DNA from: an uncultured Armatimonadota bacterium
Lineage (GTDB): Bacteria > Armatimonadota > Armatimonadia > Armatimonadales > Armatimonadaceae
Direction of reading: 5' to 3'
Assembly: GCA_903924445.1 (NCBI GenBank)
Contig: CAIYBQ010000168.1
Coordinates: 1 to 14,666 of the forward strand
DNA: 14,666 nt
Position 1 is the first letter of the stretch. Every line of letters starts with the position of its first letter. The position numbers were made by a program, and so were the translations under genes. Positions 6,778 through 14,039 of the stretch are shown piece by piece. Under the pieces are notes generated by a model that made no database searches, was not told the DNA's origin, and saw only the letters and a list, made by a program, of their open reading frames with translations.

Positions 6778-6793
6778 CGCTGAAGTTACAGCG
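6778..6793 (+). other. small hairpin between convergent genes
   Basis: CGCTG (6778-6782) pairs with CAGCG (6789-6793) around a six-base loop (AAGTTA). It sits 16 bases after the YCII stop and 29 bases beyond the kinase stop. No T-run is present. The hexaloop lacks the A1/G4 pattern of ANTAR-binding hairpins, so it is at most a weak transcript-end structure. Confidence 0.25.
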
Positions 6794-6822
6794 GTAGCAA
6801 CGACACGAAACGGGGAGTCCTG

Positions 6823-8553
6823 TTACTTTGGCCAGCGGACTTCGGAAATGGTCCAGTCGCCCTTACTGTAAAGCGAGAACACGCCGCCAAGGTCGCCACG
6901 CGTCAGCGAATCGACAATCTTTAGGCCTAGGTCGTGGTGCTTCTGCCAGTCAAAATCCTCTGGCAATGCATCACCTGTATTGCGAACTTGTAGCAACCAG
7001 TGCTCAGGTTCCTCGGTGATTCGGACCTGAACCTCACCCGTTTGCGTGATCTTGAAACCGTGCTCAACGCTGTTTTGAACCATTTCGTTGATGATCAATG
7101 CAAGTGAATTGGCATGCTTGGAGTTCAGACGGAGGTCTGGGCCTTCGACGGACATATCGATGCGGTGCATTGGGGATGTCAAGCTTTGCTGGGTTGCTGT
7201 GACGATTGAATCGGCGATTTTCCGGATGGCAATGGTATCCAGATCATCCCGGCTCAACAAGTCATGCACCGCAGCGACGGCCATTACTCGGTTGATACTT
7301 TCATCCAGAACTTCAGCAGATGACCTGCCGGCAGAATGGTGTCGTTGTAATCGCAGCAGGGATGCAATCTGTTGTAGATTATTCTTAACGCGGTGGTGCA
7401 TTTCCTGGAGGAGCGCGCCCTTGACCATCAGGTTTGCATTGTGGATGGCGACGGCCACCTGATTTCCAAGTGTGCAAAGAACATCCAGCTCGGATGCCGA
7501 GAACCTATGTGGTTTTTCGGTGTAGCAGGAGAGTACGCCAGTGACCTGCTCGCGTACCTTTAGGGGAATCATCGCAACGCTTGTCAAACCCTCTTGTTTT
7601 GCCAGTGCGCTATGGACGTAGTCAGCTTCATCCTGAACGTTTAAGACGGTGTGCGCCTGTCCGGATGCGATGACTTTCCCTGAGATACCTTGCGTTAGCG
7701 GGAGATTTGGTCTCTTCTGATACTCTTTACTTTGACTTTTCACAGCCTTGAGTACAAGTAGACCCTTCTCTTCATCCACCAGGGAGAGAGAAACGACGCG
7801 AAACGACATGATGCGGCTTGTTGCGGCAACAGCCAGCTGCAGAATCTCTTCGAGGTAGAGATCACCCGTTATGGCACGGGATACATCGGCAACGGTGCTC
7901 AGGTGGCTGGCACGTTTCTCGGCGCTTCGGACGCGCCGTGATGCCTGGATGGCCCCCGCGACCTGTGATGCGATGCTGGACAACAGCTGGACCTGTGTTT
8001 TGGTGTAGTTGTGTGGTGCGCACGTTTTCACATTCACAACACCGATCACATCCCCGTGCCAGATGAGGGGAACGGAGAGAATGGACTGGAAGCGGTCTTC
8101 ACCGAGGGACTTTATAAAGTGAAAGCGCTCATCGGTCCACGCTTCGCTCGCAATCGCAACGTGTTTACGTTCGCGCGCAACCCAGCCGGTGATGCCTTCG
8201 CCTACTGCTACCTTGAGTGTCCCGAACATCGATGCATCCAGTGACTTGTCCGTGGCAGCCCGCAGAACCAAGTAATCCCGTGACTCGTTGAAGAGATAGA
8301 CGTAGGCGGCATCGGTTCCCGTTGATTCGAGAGCAACTTCTGCAATGAGGGGGAGGAGGTCATCCGGGTTTACAACGTGGCCGGTGGCTTCCGCGATGCG
8401 GCGAAGTGCGGCGGTTTCAGCGGCCCTTGCATCGAGAGATTCTTCCAGTTGGCGGATACGCTTTTTCGCTTCGAGGAGTTCGCTATCCCGCTTTGCCAAC
8501 TGGCGAATCAGTTTTTCTGTGTGAACGACTGGCTCGGATGATGTACCGTCCAT
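6823..8553 (-). CDS. soluble GAF-GAF-HisKA_2 sensor histidine kinase
   Basis: A 576-residue cytoplasmic kinase that should phosphorylate the ANTAR regulator encoded just upstream. A coiled coil at about 12-50 (KLIRQLAKRDSELLEAKKR) leads into two GAF domains, about 55-205 and 215-375. Then comes a HisKA_2 dimerisation domain with EMHHRVKNNLQQIASLLRLQ (385-404; likely phospho-His 387). The HATPase region has N-box INEMVQNSVEHG (488-499) and a GLKIVDSL stretch near 543-550. There is no membrane segment, so the signal is probably a small intracellular ligand or redox cue bound by GAF. The arrangement resembles PdtaS and EutW. I chose ATG 8553, seven bases after the regulator stop; in-frame ATG 8589 and GTG 8601 would only read through the end of the regulator gene. 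Confidence 0.92.
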   Translation of the reverse strand: MDGTSSEPVVHTEKLIRQLAKRDSELLEAKKRIRQLEESLDARAAETAALRRIAEATGHVVNPDDLLPLIAEVALESTGTDAAYVYLFNESRDYLVLRAATDKSLDASMFGTLKVAVGEGITGWVARERKHVAIASEAWTDERFHFIKSLGEDRFQSILSVPLIWHGDVIGVVNVKTCAPHNYTKTQVQLLSSIASQVAGAIQASRRVRSAEKRASHLSTVADVSRAITGDLYLEEILQLAVAATSRIMSFRVVSLSLVDEEKGLLVLKAVKSQSKEYQKRPNLPLTQGISGKVIASGQAHTVLNVQDEADYVHSALAKQEGLTSVAMIPLKVREQVTGVLSCYTEKPHRFSASELDVLCTLGNQVAVAIHNANLMVKGALLQEMHHRVKNNLQQIASLLRLQRHHSAGRSSAEVLDESINRVMAVAAVHDLLSRDDLDTIAIRKIADSIVTATQQSLTSPMHRIDMSVEGPDLRLNSKHANSLALIINEMVQNSVEHGFKITQTGEVQVRITEEPEHWLLQVRNTGDALPEDFDWQKHHDLGLKIVDSLTRGDLGGVFSLYSKGDWTISEVRWPK

Positions 8554-8560
8554 TACTAGC

Positions 8561-9136
8561 TCAAACGCTGTTTGCGAGGATAATCGCATCGGCGATTTCA
8601 CGCATCGTTTTTCGGGTGTTCATGCTCTGGACCTGGATACGCCGGAACGCATCCTGCTCTTTCAATCCGTATTGATCCATGAGAATGCCCTTAGCACGGT
8701 CTACTGTCTTTCTGGCGTCAAGCTTGTTCTCAAGGTCATTGAAGTCTCTGTCGAGCTCTTCAAATTCCTCAAAACGCGCGATTGCAATCTCAATCGCAGG
8801 CATGAGATCAAGTTCCTTGAATGGTTTGACTAGGTAAGCGAAGACTCCGGCATCCCGCGCACGCTCGACTAAGTCACGCTGAGAATATGCAGTGAGAAGC
8901 AACACAGGCGCAATGGCTTCTGTGGATATCAGTTTAGCTGCATCGATGCCATCCATGGTTGGCATTTTGATGTCAAGAATGGCGATATCCGGCTTCAACT
9001 CCTTGGTTATCTCAAGGGCTTGTTGGCCGTCGCCGGCTTCACCGACAACAACATGCCCCATGTTTTCAAGTGTTCGCCGCAGGTCCATGCGGATGATTGG
9101 CTCGTCATCTGCGATCACAATACGCAAGGGATCCAC
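8561..9136 (-). CDS. REC-ANTAR response regulator (RNA-binding antiterminator type)
   Basis: A 191-residue regulator: receiver domain at about 4-120 with Asp10/Asp11, phospho-acceptor Asp55 (AILDIKMP), Thr82 and Lys104 (LVKPF), then a coiled linker and an ANTAR domain at about 129-186 (TVDRAKGILMDQYGLKEQDAF, RKTMREIADAII). ANTAR proteins bind paired RNA hairpins with hexanucleotide loops and prevent terminator formation, as EutV, NasR and PdtaR do. Phosphorylation by the adjacent kinase should promote dimerisation and RNA binding. I chose GTG 9136 because AAAGGTGG (9152-9145) lies 8 bases ahead; GTG 9148 overlaps that site and would add four residues. First gene of a two-gene minus-strand operon with the kinase. 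Confidence 0.93.
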   Translation of the reverse strand: MDPLRIVIADDEPIIRMDLRRTLENMGHVVVGEAGDGQQALEITKELKPDIAILDIKMPTMDGIDAAKLISTEAIAPVLLLTAYSQRDLVERARDAGVFAYLVKPFKELDLMPAIEIAIARFEEFEELDRDFNDLENKLDARKTVDRAKGILMDQYGLKEQDAFRRIQVQSMNTRKTMREIADAIILANSV

Positions 9137-9259
9137 TGAATTTTCCACCTTTAATCAAGTTCAACATCGCTGTGGTTATGAAAACCAAGGCATCCAGTCT
9201 CGGTCGAGGGTTGCGAATGCAATCTTTTGACCAATCGGGCCACAGATTCACTGCGGTTG

Positions 9260-9288
9260 AGTATACTTAGAGTACCACGGTGCATCAA
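9260..9288 (-). promoter_or_regulatory. candidate promoter of the ANTAR regulator-kinase operon
   Basis: On the minus strand TTGATG (9288-9283) and TATACT (9265-9260) are separated by exactly 17 bases, a good housekeeping-sigma match. Transcription would start near 9253, giving a leader of about 117 bases. The -35 box lies in the first codons of the divergent presenilin-like gene (start 9280). AGTATACT (9260-9267) is a perfect palindrome, so the same bases also offer TATACT to the plus strand (9262-9267), though without a clear -35 there. Confidence 0.6.
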
Positions 9289-10512
9289 ACTAATTCCTCC
9301 AAATCATCAGCAATCTGGTCCCTCGCAGGGTCCACATTGCTTGCGTTTGTCCTCGTTATCTTAAACAGATACCTTGGATTTGCACTAGAAACCTTAGCTA
9401 CCTCGAATGGTGGCATTGGTGTCCAGTTGCCCCCATTACGGTCCGTCCCGGCTGACCTATTGGGAGTCGTATATCTTGCATCGATTCTTGGGTGTCTCCT
9501 CGTTATGGCGAGGTCTGCTGCGCAGCTACACATTTCGACTGCGTTTCTGCTTCTGACCGGTTGTCTGCTTTCGGCACCGATGCTCACTGTTCTCTGGGCA
9601 TCCGATTCGAGAAAACTCATTCATCCTCTCCTCGAAATCAGTGCCAACAATCTCTTTGGAACGCTTGGGGCAATCTTTGTTGGATCGGCAATCGGCAGGA
9701 TTATCAAACATCCTAATACGTTGCTCGCTGCGGCAGGCTTTGCTGCATTTTTTGACACGGTTGTCGTGACAGTTGGTCCGGTACGTGCGTTACTCGAAAC
9801 CCGATCACCCTTGATCAGTGCAGTCAGCGTTGGTGCAGGTGCTGCAGCAAGTCCCGGTAGCTGGGGCGGACGTACGGTTCAGCTGCTCAGCTCGGTTACG
9901 ATTGGGCCTGCGGATGTCCTGTTCATCGCTGTCTTTCTCAGCAGTGTAGCGTGTCTTGCCCGCCATCCTACCTTTCAACTCAAGTCCGAACGTTCTACAT
10001 TTTGGTGGATGTACGGCTTTCTGGTGACAGCAATCATTGCGGTTCAGCTTGGGGTTCGTGCGGTTCCTGCGCTTGCTCCGATGGCCGCCGCCATTCTCGT
10101 CGCAAACATGCGCTACGCAGCATTTACCCGACAGGAAAAGCGCGATCTCGCAATCGGTGGTGCGTTCGCTGTGGTTTGTGCCGCCTTGATGATCTGGCAG
10201 GGGCAACGCATTATGGCGCAGCCCATCAAGATTCCCGATGGACCAATCTACGGCTTCATCATCACACGCGCGAGAATCTCAAACGAGCTTGTTGTGAACG
10301 GTGTTCTTCCTGATTCGCCGGCCTTGAGGGCGGGTGTAAGACCTGGGGATGTGATCGAAAGCATCGATGCGATAAAAACTGGCAAAATGTCAGATGAAGA
10401 GTTTAAGCCATATCTTGCCGGATCAGTGCGCAACGGTGGTATAGATCTTGTTATTCGGCGTCTCGGCTCTAAGGGACCGATAAAACTGCACGTTTCATCG
10501 GATTCTAGGTAA
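9280..10512 (+). CDS. presenilin-like intramembrane aspartyl protease homolog with C-terminal PDZ domain
   Basis: A 410-residue membrane protein with about nine hydrophobic segments (near 12-36, 58-78, 85-107, 121-139, 147-168, 207-227, 242-258, 261-278 and 289-306) and a PDZ domain at about 325-405 (NGVLPDSPALRAGVRPGDVI). Three signatures of presenilin-type GxGD proteases appear in order. First, FFDTVVVTVGPVRALLETR with Asp159, against the human presenilin YDLVAVLCPKGPLRMLVET. Second, GPADVLFIAVFL with Asp212, against GLGDFIFYSVLV. Third, AVPALAP with PAL at 263-265, against ALPALP. The two aspartates sit in consecutive helices and PAL two helices later, as in presenilin. Oddities are Ala before the second Asp and one fewer N-terminal helix. 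Such enzymes cut substrates within the membrane; activity here is inference. The start is GTG 9280, with no SD and a TATACT 12 bases before. A DCC oxidoreductase gene follows 3 bases after the stop. Confidence 0.75.
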   Translation: MHQTNSSKSSAIWSLAGSTLLAFVLVILNRYLGFALETLATSNGGIGVQLPPLRSVPADLLGVVYLASILGCLLVMARSAAQLHISTAFLLLTGCLLSAPMLTVLWASDSRKLIHPLLEISANNLFGTLGAIFVGSAIGRIIKHPNTLLAAAGFAAFFDTVVVTVGPVRALLETRSPLISAVSVGAGAAASPGSWGGRTVQLLSSVTIGPADVLFIAVFLSSVACLARHPTFQLKSERSTFWWMYGFLVTAIIAVQLGVRAVPALAPMAAAILVANMRYAAFTRQEKRDLAIGGAFAVVCAALMIWQGQRIMAQPIKIPDGPIYGFIITRARISNELVVNGVLPDSPALRAGVRPGDVIESIDAIKTGKMSDEEFKPYLAGSVRNGGIDLVIRRLGSKGPIKLHVSSDSR

Positions 10513-10515
10513 CAA

Positions 10516-10950
10516 ATGTCAGGGCAGCCGCGCGGAGGCGAAGTGGAATCTCAGGGGCCGATAATGCTCTTTGATGGTGTGTGTAACCTCTGCAACGGAG
10601 CATTGCAGTTTATGCTCCAAATTGAGAAGCATGACATGTTGCAGTTTTCTACACTTCAAAGTGATGCAGCGATTGCACTTCTTAAACATCTGAATGCACC
10701 ACTGGATTTATCGACGGTGGTCTATGTCGTGGATGGAAAATTGTATACGCACAGCACCGCGATTAGCCTGCTTCTTCGGCATCACGCCAGACCTGGCTGG
10801 GCGTTTCTTGGAGTGTTGCTCGCCTTGATTCCAAAACCACTAAGAGATTTTGGATACAGAGTTGTTGCTCGTAATCGGTACAAGTGGTTTGGCCACAAAG
10901 AAACCTGCCTGATGCCAACACCAGCACTCAAAGCACGCTTTATTGCGTAA
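10516..10950 (+). CDS. thiol-disulfide oxidoreductase, DCC family
   Basis: A 144-residue protein of the DCC (DUF393/YuxK) family, named for its DxxCxxC motif: here FDGVCNLCN with Asp20, Cys23 and Cys26. The pattern FDGVCNLCNGALQFML, then STLQSDAAIALL, then VYVVDGKLYTHSTAISLLLR and ARNRYKWFGHKETCLMP is typical over the full family length. It has a thioredoxin-like fold and a predicted redox role, with substrates unknown. The domain begins near residue 15; the first 14 residues are polar. ATG 10516 follows the upstream stop by 3 bases, with AGG at 10507-10509. It is probably cotranscribed with the presenilin-like gene. No T-rich hairpin terminator is visible after it. Confidence 0.88.
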   Translation: MSGQPRGGEVESQGPIMLFDGVCNLCNGALQFMLQIEKHDMLQFSTLQSDAAIALLKHLNAPLDLSTVVYVVDGKLYTHSTAISLLLRHHARPGWAFLGVLLALIPKPLRDFGYRVVARNRYKWFGHKETCLMPTPALKARFIA

Positions 10951-11081
10951 GTACTAAGCTTTTTGATGTCTGTGTGACTGTCCACCAAGTCGCACTTGCT
11001 TCTACTTTGCATAGTGCAACCGATAGGGATGACTTATTCAAAATCGAAGGCCACGGATATGGTTCGTCGCAATCCTGCCGT

Positions 11082-11108
11082 AGACTGAATCCACACATCA
11101 GTCTTTTG
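11082..11108 (+). promoter_or_regulatory. terminator-like hairpin in the ilvD leader (possible attenuator)
   Basis: AGACTGA (11082-11088) pairs perfectly with TCAGTCT (11098-11104) around a 9-base loop, and TTTG follows. It ends a few bases before the ilvD SD (AGGAG 11112-11116). A distal segment TGATGT (10964-10969) could instead pair with ACATCA (11095-11100) and disrupt the stem. No leader peptide rich in Ile, Leu or Val codons and no T-box is seen. The stem is short, so the attenuator reading is tentative. Confidence 0.35.
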
Positions 11109-11125
11109 TGCAGGAGTTTTGTATC

Positions 11126-12802
11126 GTGGATAACAATCGCAGTCGAATCGTAACCGAAGGTACACATCGCGCCCCGAACCGGTCCATGCTTCGGGCCGTC
11201 GGATTTGGCGATGGTGACTTTGAAAAGCCAATCATCGGTATCGCAAGCGGGCATTCGACCATCACTCCATGCAATATGGGGATTGGACCTCTGGCCGAGC
11301 GTGCCGAGCAGGCTGTCAGGGAAGCCGGCGGTATGCCTCAGACTTTTGGGACAATTACGATTTCCGATGGAATCTCGATGGGGACGGAAGGTATGAAGTT
11401 TTCCCTTGTCTCCCGTGAAGTCATTGCTGATTCCATCGAAACGGTTGTTGGTGGTCAAAGCATGGATGGCGTTATTGCCATCGGTGGCTGTGACAAAAAT
11501 ATGCCCGGCGCAATCATCGCTATGGCGCGCCTCAATGTTCCGGCTATCTTTGTCTACGGCGGAACGATCAAACCCGGAAAGCATCGTGGTCAGGACCTGA
11601 CCGTTGTTAGTGTTTTCGAAGCGGTTGGCGCACATAGTGCTGGCAAAATTGACGACACAGAGCTGCATGAAATTGAGTGCCGGGCAATCCCAGGTGCGGG
11701 TAGCTGCGGCGGGATGTACACGGCGAACACGATGTCGTCGGCTATCGAAGTCTTGGGGTTGAGTCTTCCTGGCTCATCCACGATGGCTGCCGAGGACCCT
11801 GAAAAGGCTGAGAATGCTGCCGAGAGTGGCCGGGTCCTCGTAGAGGCAGTTCGCGCCAACAGGCTTCCATCTGAATTGCTCACCTTCAAGGCATTTGAAA
11901 ATGCCATTGCCGTGATTATGGCACTTGGAGGCTCTACCAACGCTGTGCTCCACCTTATCGCTATCGCCGATGCCGCGGGTGTTGTGCTTACGGTGGATGA
12001 CTTTGAGCGCATCCGCACAAAGGTTCCGGTTCTCTGCGACCTCAAACCAAGCGGTAAGTACGTTGCTACAGATCTTCATCGCGTTGGAGGCGTGCCACTC
12101 ATCATGAAGATGCTCCTCGACCGAGGGCTTTTACACGGTGACTGTATGACCATCACGGGCCAGACCATCGCAGAGACACTCGCAAACATACCGGGTGAGC
12201 CTCCTGCTGGACAGGATATTGTTCGGCCATTTGATCAACCCCTCTACGCTGAGGGCCACTTGGCGATTCTAAAAGGCAATCTTGCACTGGATGGCGCCGT
12301 TGCCAAAATCTCAGGCGTCAAAGTTCCAGTCATCACTGGACCTGCAAGAGTCTTCGATTCAGAAGAGGAGTGCCTTGAGAGCATCCTCGCTGGAAGTATC
12401 TATGCTGGGGATGTCCTTGTTATCCGCTACGAAGGTCCTAAGGGCGGTCCCGGGATGCGGGAAATGCTTGCGCCAACATCCGCGATTATCGGTGCCGGGC
12501 TAGGTGATTCCGTTGGTTTCATCACAGATGGCCGCTTTAGCGGAGGCACCTTTGGGCTTGTTGTCGGACATGTTTCACCCGAGGCTGCGGTGGGCGGCAC
12601 GATTGGTCTGTTGAAGGAAGGGGATTCGATTACCATCGATGCCCGCCAGCTTCTCCTGCAGGTCAATGTTTCCGATGAGGAGCTTGCTGAACGACGTGCA
12701 GCATGGACAGAGCCTGCTCCGCGTTATACAAAGGGCGTCCTCGCAAAGTTTGCCAAACTGGTCAGCTCGGCAAGCCTTGGAGCCGTTACAGACCGATTCT
12801 AA
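11126..12802 (+). CDS. ilvD: dihydroxy-acid dehydratase
   Basis: This iron-sulfur enzyme dehydrates 2,3-dihydroxy-isovalerate and -methylvalerate to the 2-oxo acids, the next-to-last step to valine and isoleucine. The 558-residue product is full length. Cluster cysteines are visible at Cys49 (TPCNMG), Cys122 (GGCDKNMPG) and Cys194 (GAGSCGGMYTANTM). SDGISMGTEGMKFSLVSREVIADSIE, GGSTNAVLHL, DGRFSGGTFG and VGHVSPEA are further signatures. The three-cysteine set suits the [2Fe-2S] DHAD class rather than the 4Fe-4S type, though the family includes sugar-acid dehydratases; the GAGSCGGMYTANTM stretch favours IlvD proper. The start is GTG 11126, nine bases after AGGAG (11112-11116); GTG 11108 lies upstream of that site. 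No other ilv gene is nearby. Confidence 0.95.
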   Translation: MDNNRSRIVTEGTHRAPNRSMLRAVGFGDGDFEKPIIGIASGHSTITPCNMGIGPLAERAEQAVREAGGMPQTFGTITISDGISMGTEGMKFSLVSREVIADSIETVVGGQSMDGVIAIGGCDKNMPGAIIAMARLNVPAIFVYGGTIKPGKHRGQDLTVVSVFEAVGAHSAGKIDDTELHEIECRAIPGAGSCGGMYTANTMSSAIEVLGLSLPGSSTMAAEDPEKAENAAESGRVLVEAVRANRLPSELLTFKAFENAIAVIMALGGSTNAVLHLIAIADAAGVVLTVDDFERIRTKVPVLCDLKPSGKYVATDLHRVGGVPLIMKMLLDRGLLHGDCMTITGQTIAETLANIPGEPPAGQDIVRPFDQPLYAEGHLAILKGNLALDGAVAKISGVKVPVITGPARVFDSEEECLESILAGSIYAGDVLVIRYEGPKGGPGMREMLAPTSAIIGAGLGDSVGFITDGRFSGGTFGLVVGHVSPEAAVGGTIGLLKEGDSITIDARQLLLQVNVSDEELAERRAAWTEPAPRYTKGVLAKFAKLVSSASLGAVTDRF

Positions 12803-12813
12803 TCATCAGCAGC

Positions 12814-12864
12814 CAGACCGGTCAAACCCACTTCATGGCTTTGGCCGGTCTGCGATTTTCTTTC
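12814..12864 (+). terminator. intrinsic terminator of ilvD, overlapping the msrB 3' end
   Basis: CAGACCGGTCAAA (12814-12826) pairs with TTTGGCCGGTCTG (12840-12852) over 13 bp with one G-T wobble; the loop is 13 bases. The T-rich CGATTTTCTTTCT follows. It begins 11 bases after the ilvD stop. Its right arm and T-tract also encode the last codons of the convergent msrB. The minus-strand reading has no T-run, so it mainly serves ilvD. Confidence 0.75.
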
Positions 12865-13378
12865 TAAAACGCATCGCACCGCTATTCATGCAATAGCGTA
12901 ATCCATTTGGCGTTTTGGGGATGCCAATTTTTCCGTTGGCATCATCGAACAAGTGGCCTAGATGGCCGTCGCACCGCGCGCACAGGATTTCCACACGCTC
13001 ACCATCGGGATCCCGACGCTCCGAAACCACCTTCTTTTGGATAGGCTGGTAAAAGCTGGGCCACCCGGTGCCGCTGTCAAATTTGGTGGATGCATAGAAG
13101 AGTGGCAAGTCACATCCGCCACAGGAGTAAAGTCCATCGGCGTGGTTGTTCCAGAACGAATTTGCAAATGCGCGCTCCGTTGCTGCCTGTCTCAGAATTT
13201 GAAACTGACTGGCCGTTAGCGTTTTCCGCCATTCCGCTGGGGTTTTGGTGACTTTGCTAATGACATCCGGGATGAAGTCAACCGCCTTGGTGTCTGCAGC
13301 CGTTGACGGCGACTGTGCGGTGCCAGTCTGAGCCCAGCTCACGGTAGCGACAAGAAGACAAAGTGTTGGAATAAGCAT
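12833..13378 (-). CDS. msrB: exported peptide-methionine (R)-S-oxide reductase
   Basis: MsrB repairs methionine-R-sulfoxide in oxidised proteins. The 181-residue product begins with a signal peptide (MLIPTLCLLVATVSWA, likely cut after Ala16), so it works outside the cytoplasm. The catalytic domain spans about 45-175. Zinc cysteines are Cys86 and Cys89 (SCGGC), Cys133 and Cys136 (LCARCDGHLGHLF). FDSGTGWPSFY marks the substrate site and RYCMNSGAMRF carries the catalytic Cys163. The ATG at 13378 follows GGGAGA (13390-13385) by six bases; the TTG at 13381 is less likely. An exported MsrB needs an electron donor across the membrane; none is encoded beside it. It is convergent with ilvD and divergent from the next small gene. 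Confidence 0.94.
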   Translation of the reverse strand: MLIPTLCLLVATVSWAQTGTAQSPSTAADTKAVDFIPDVISKVTKTPAEWRKTLTASQFQILRQAATERAFANSFWNNHADGLYSCGGCDLPLFYASTKFDSGTGWPSFYQPIQKKVVSERRDPDGERVEILCARCDGHLGHLFDDANGKIGIPKTPNGLRYCMNSGAMRFRKKIADRPKP

Positions 13379-13480
13379 CAATGATTCTCCCTATGTTGTA
13401 AAAGACCAAGTAAATGCTGGTTTTGTTCCCGGCAGTTTGCGATTTATGGCACTACTGGATGCATCACGCTAGGATAATTT

Positions 13481-13990
13481 ATGTTGCTAGCCTTGTTCCC
13501 CGTCATCTTGTCGAGTGTTGATACATCAGAACGGCCAGCCACCGTGAGCGTGCCAAACATCGCCGTATACGTTCCCGCAAATGCGGCTGTCCGCGAAGCC
13601 TTCGGATCGACTTGGACTTCCTTCGGATTACGCAACCGCCCGGATTGGTCGAGAAACGATGTCATATTTTCACCTGATATCCGCGTTTTGAGTGCGCCGG
13701 CGAGGAGTAATGATGGGACACGATTGATGCTCATACCCGCCCTGTTCCGTGCGACACTTCAGCTCAAAAGTAAGCCGACGACGTTAAGGCTGGCTGTGTT
13801 TGCTGAAGGTGGACTTGTTGGCGCCTATACATCCGCAGGAAAGTCTCGATTCACTGCTGCGCCTGCTACCGGTCTGGGCGTTAGCATCAGTCAAAACCGC
13901 CTTGATATCGAAGCACAGTTTATCCAAGCACTCACTCAGGATGGACGTGATTTCACAGGATTTGGCATCGGGTTTGGTTACCGACTCTAA
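13481..13990 (+). CDS. small exported beta-rich protein, unknown function
   Basis: A 169-residue protein with an apparent signal peptide (MLLALFPVILSS, cleavage somewhere in 12-20). The mature part alternates polar and hydrophobic residues in short strands, such as TLRLAVFAEGGLVGAY, ATGLGVSISQNRLDIEAQFIQ and DFTGFGIGFGYRL at the C-terminus. This pattern and the glycine-aromatic ending suggest a small outer-membrane beta-barrel or similar beta-sandwich. ATG 13481 follows AGGA (13471-13474) by six bases. It is divergent from msrB across a 102-base gap. No family is recognised with confidence. Confidence 0.65.
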   Translation: MLLALFPVILSSVDTSERPATVSVPNIAVYVPANAAVREAFGSTWTSFGLRNRPDWSRNDVIFSPDIRVLSAPARSNDGTRLMLIPALFRATLQLKSKPTTLRLAVFAEGGLVGAYTSAGKSRFTAAPATGLGVSISQNRLDIEAQFIQALTQDGRDFTGFGIGFGYRL

Positions 13991-14039
13991 TGTTCAACAG
14001 GTAGACTTGGAACAATGGGACGGTGTAAATAAGTAAGTA

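Noticed and set aside
9149..9279. Search for ANTAR-type paired hexaloop hairpins in the leader of the regulator operon
   Set aside because: Only short stems with 4- or 5-base loops are seen; none has the A1/G4 hexaloop pair.
11029..11088. Possible 19-codon leader peptide ahead of ilvD (ATG 11029 to TGA)
   Set aside because: AGGG sits directly against the ATG, and the peptide has no run of Ile, Leu or Val codons, so no attenuation logic supports it.
10940..11668. Long open frame on the minus strand antisense to the ilvD 5' region
   Set aside because: It is a shadow of the strongly supported ilvD frame, and its residue pattern shows no domain.
13444..13734. 96-codon minus-strand frame opposite the small exported protein
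   Set aside because: The plus frame is longer, has an SD and a signal peptide, and shows beta-strand alternation to its end.
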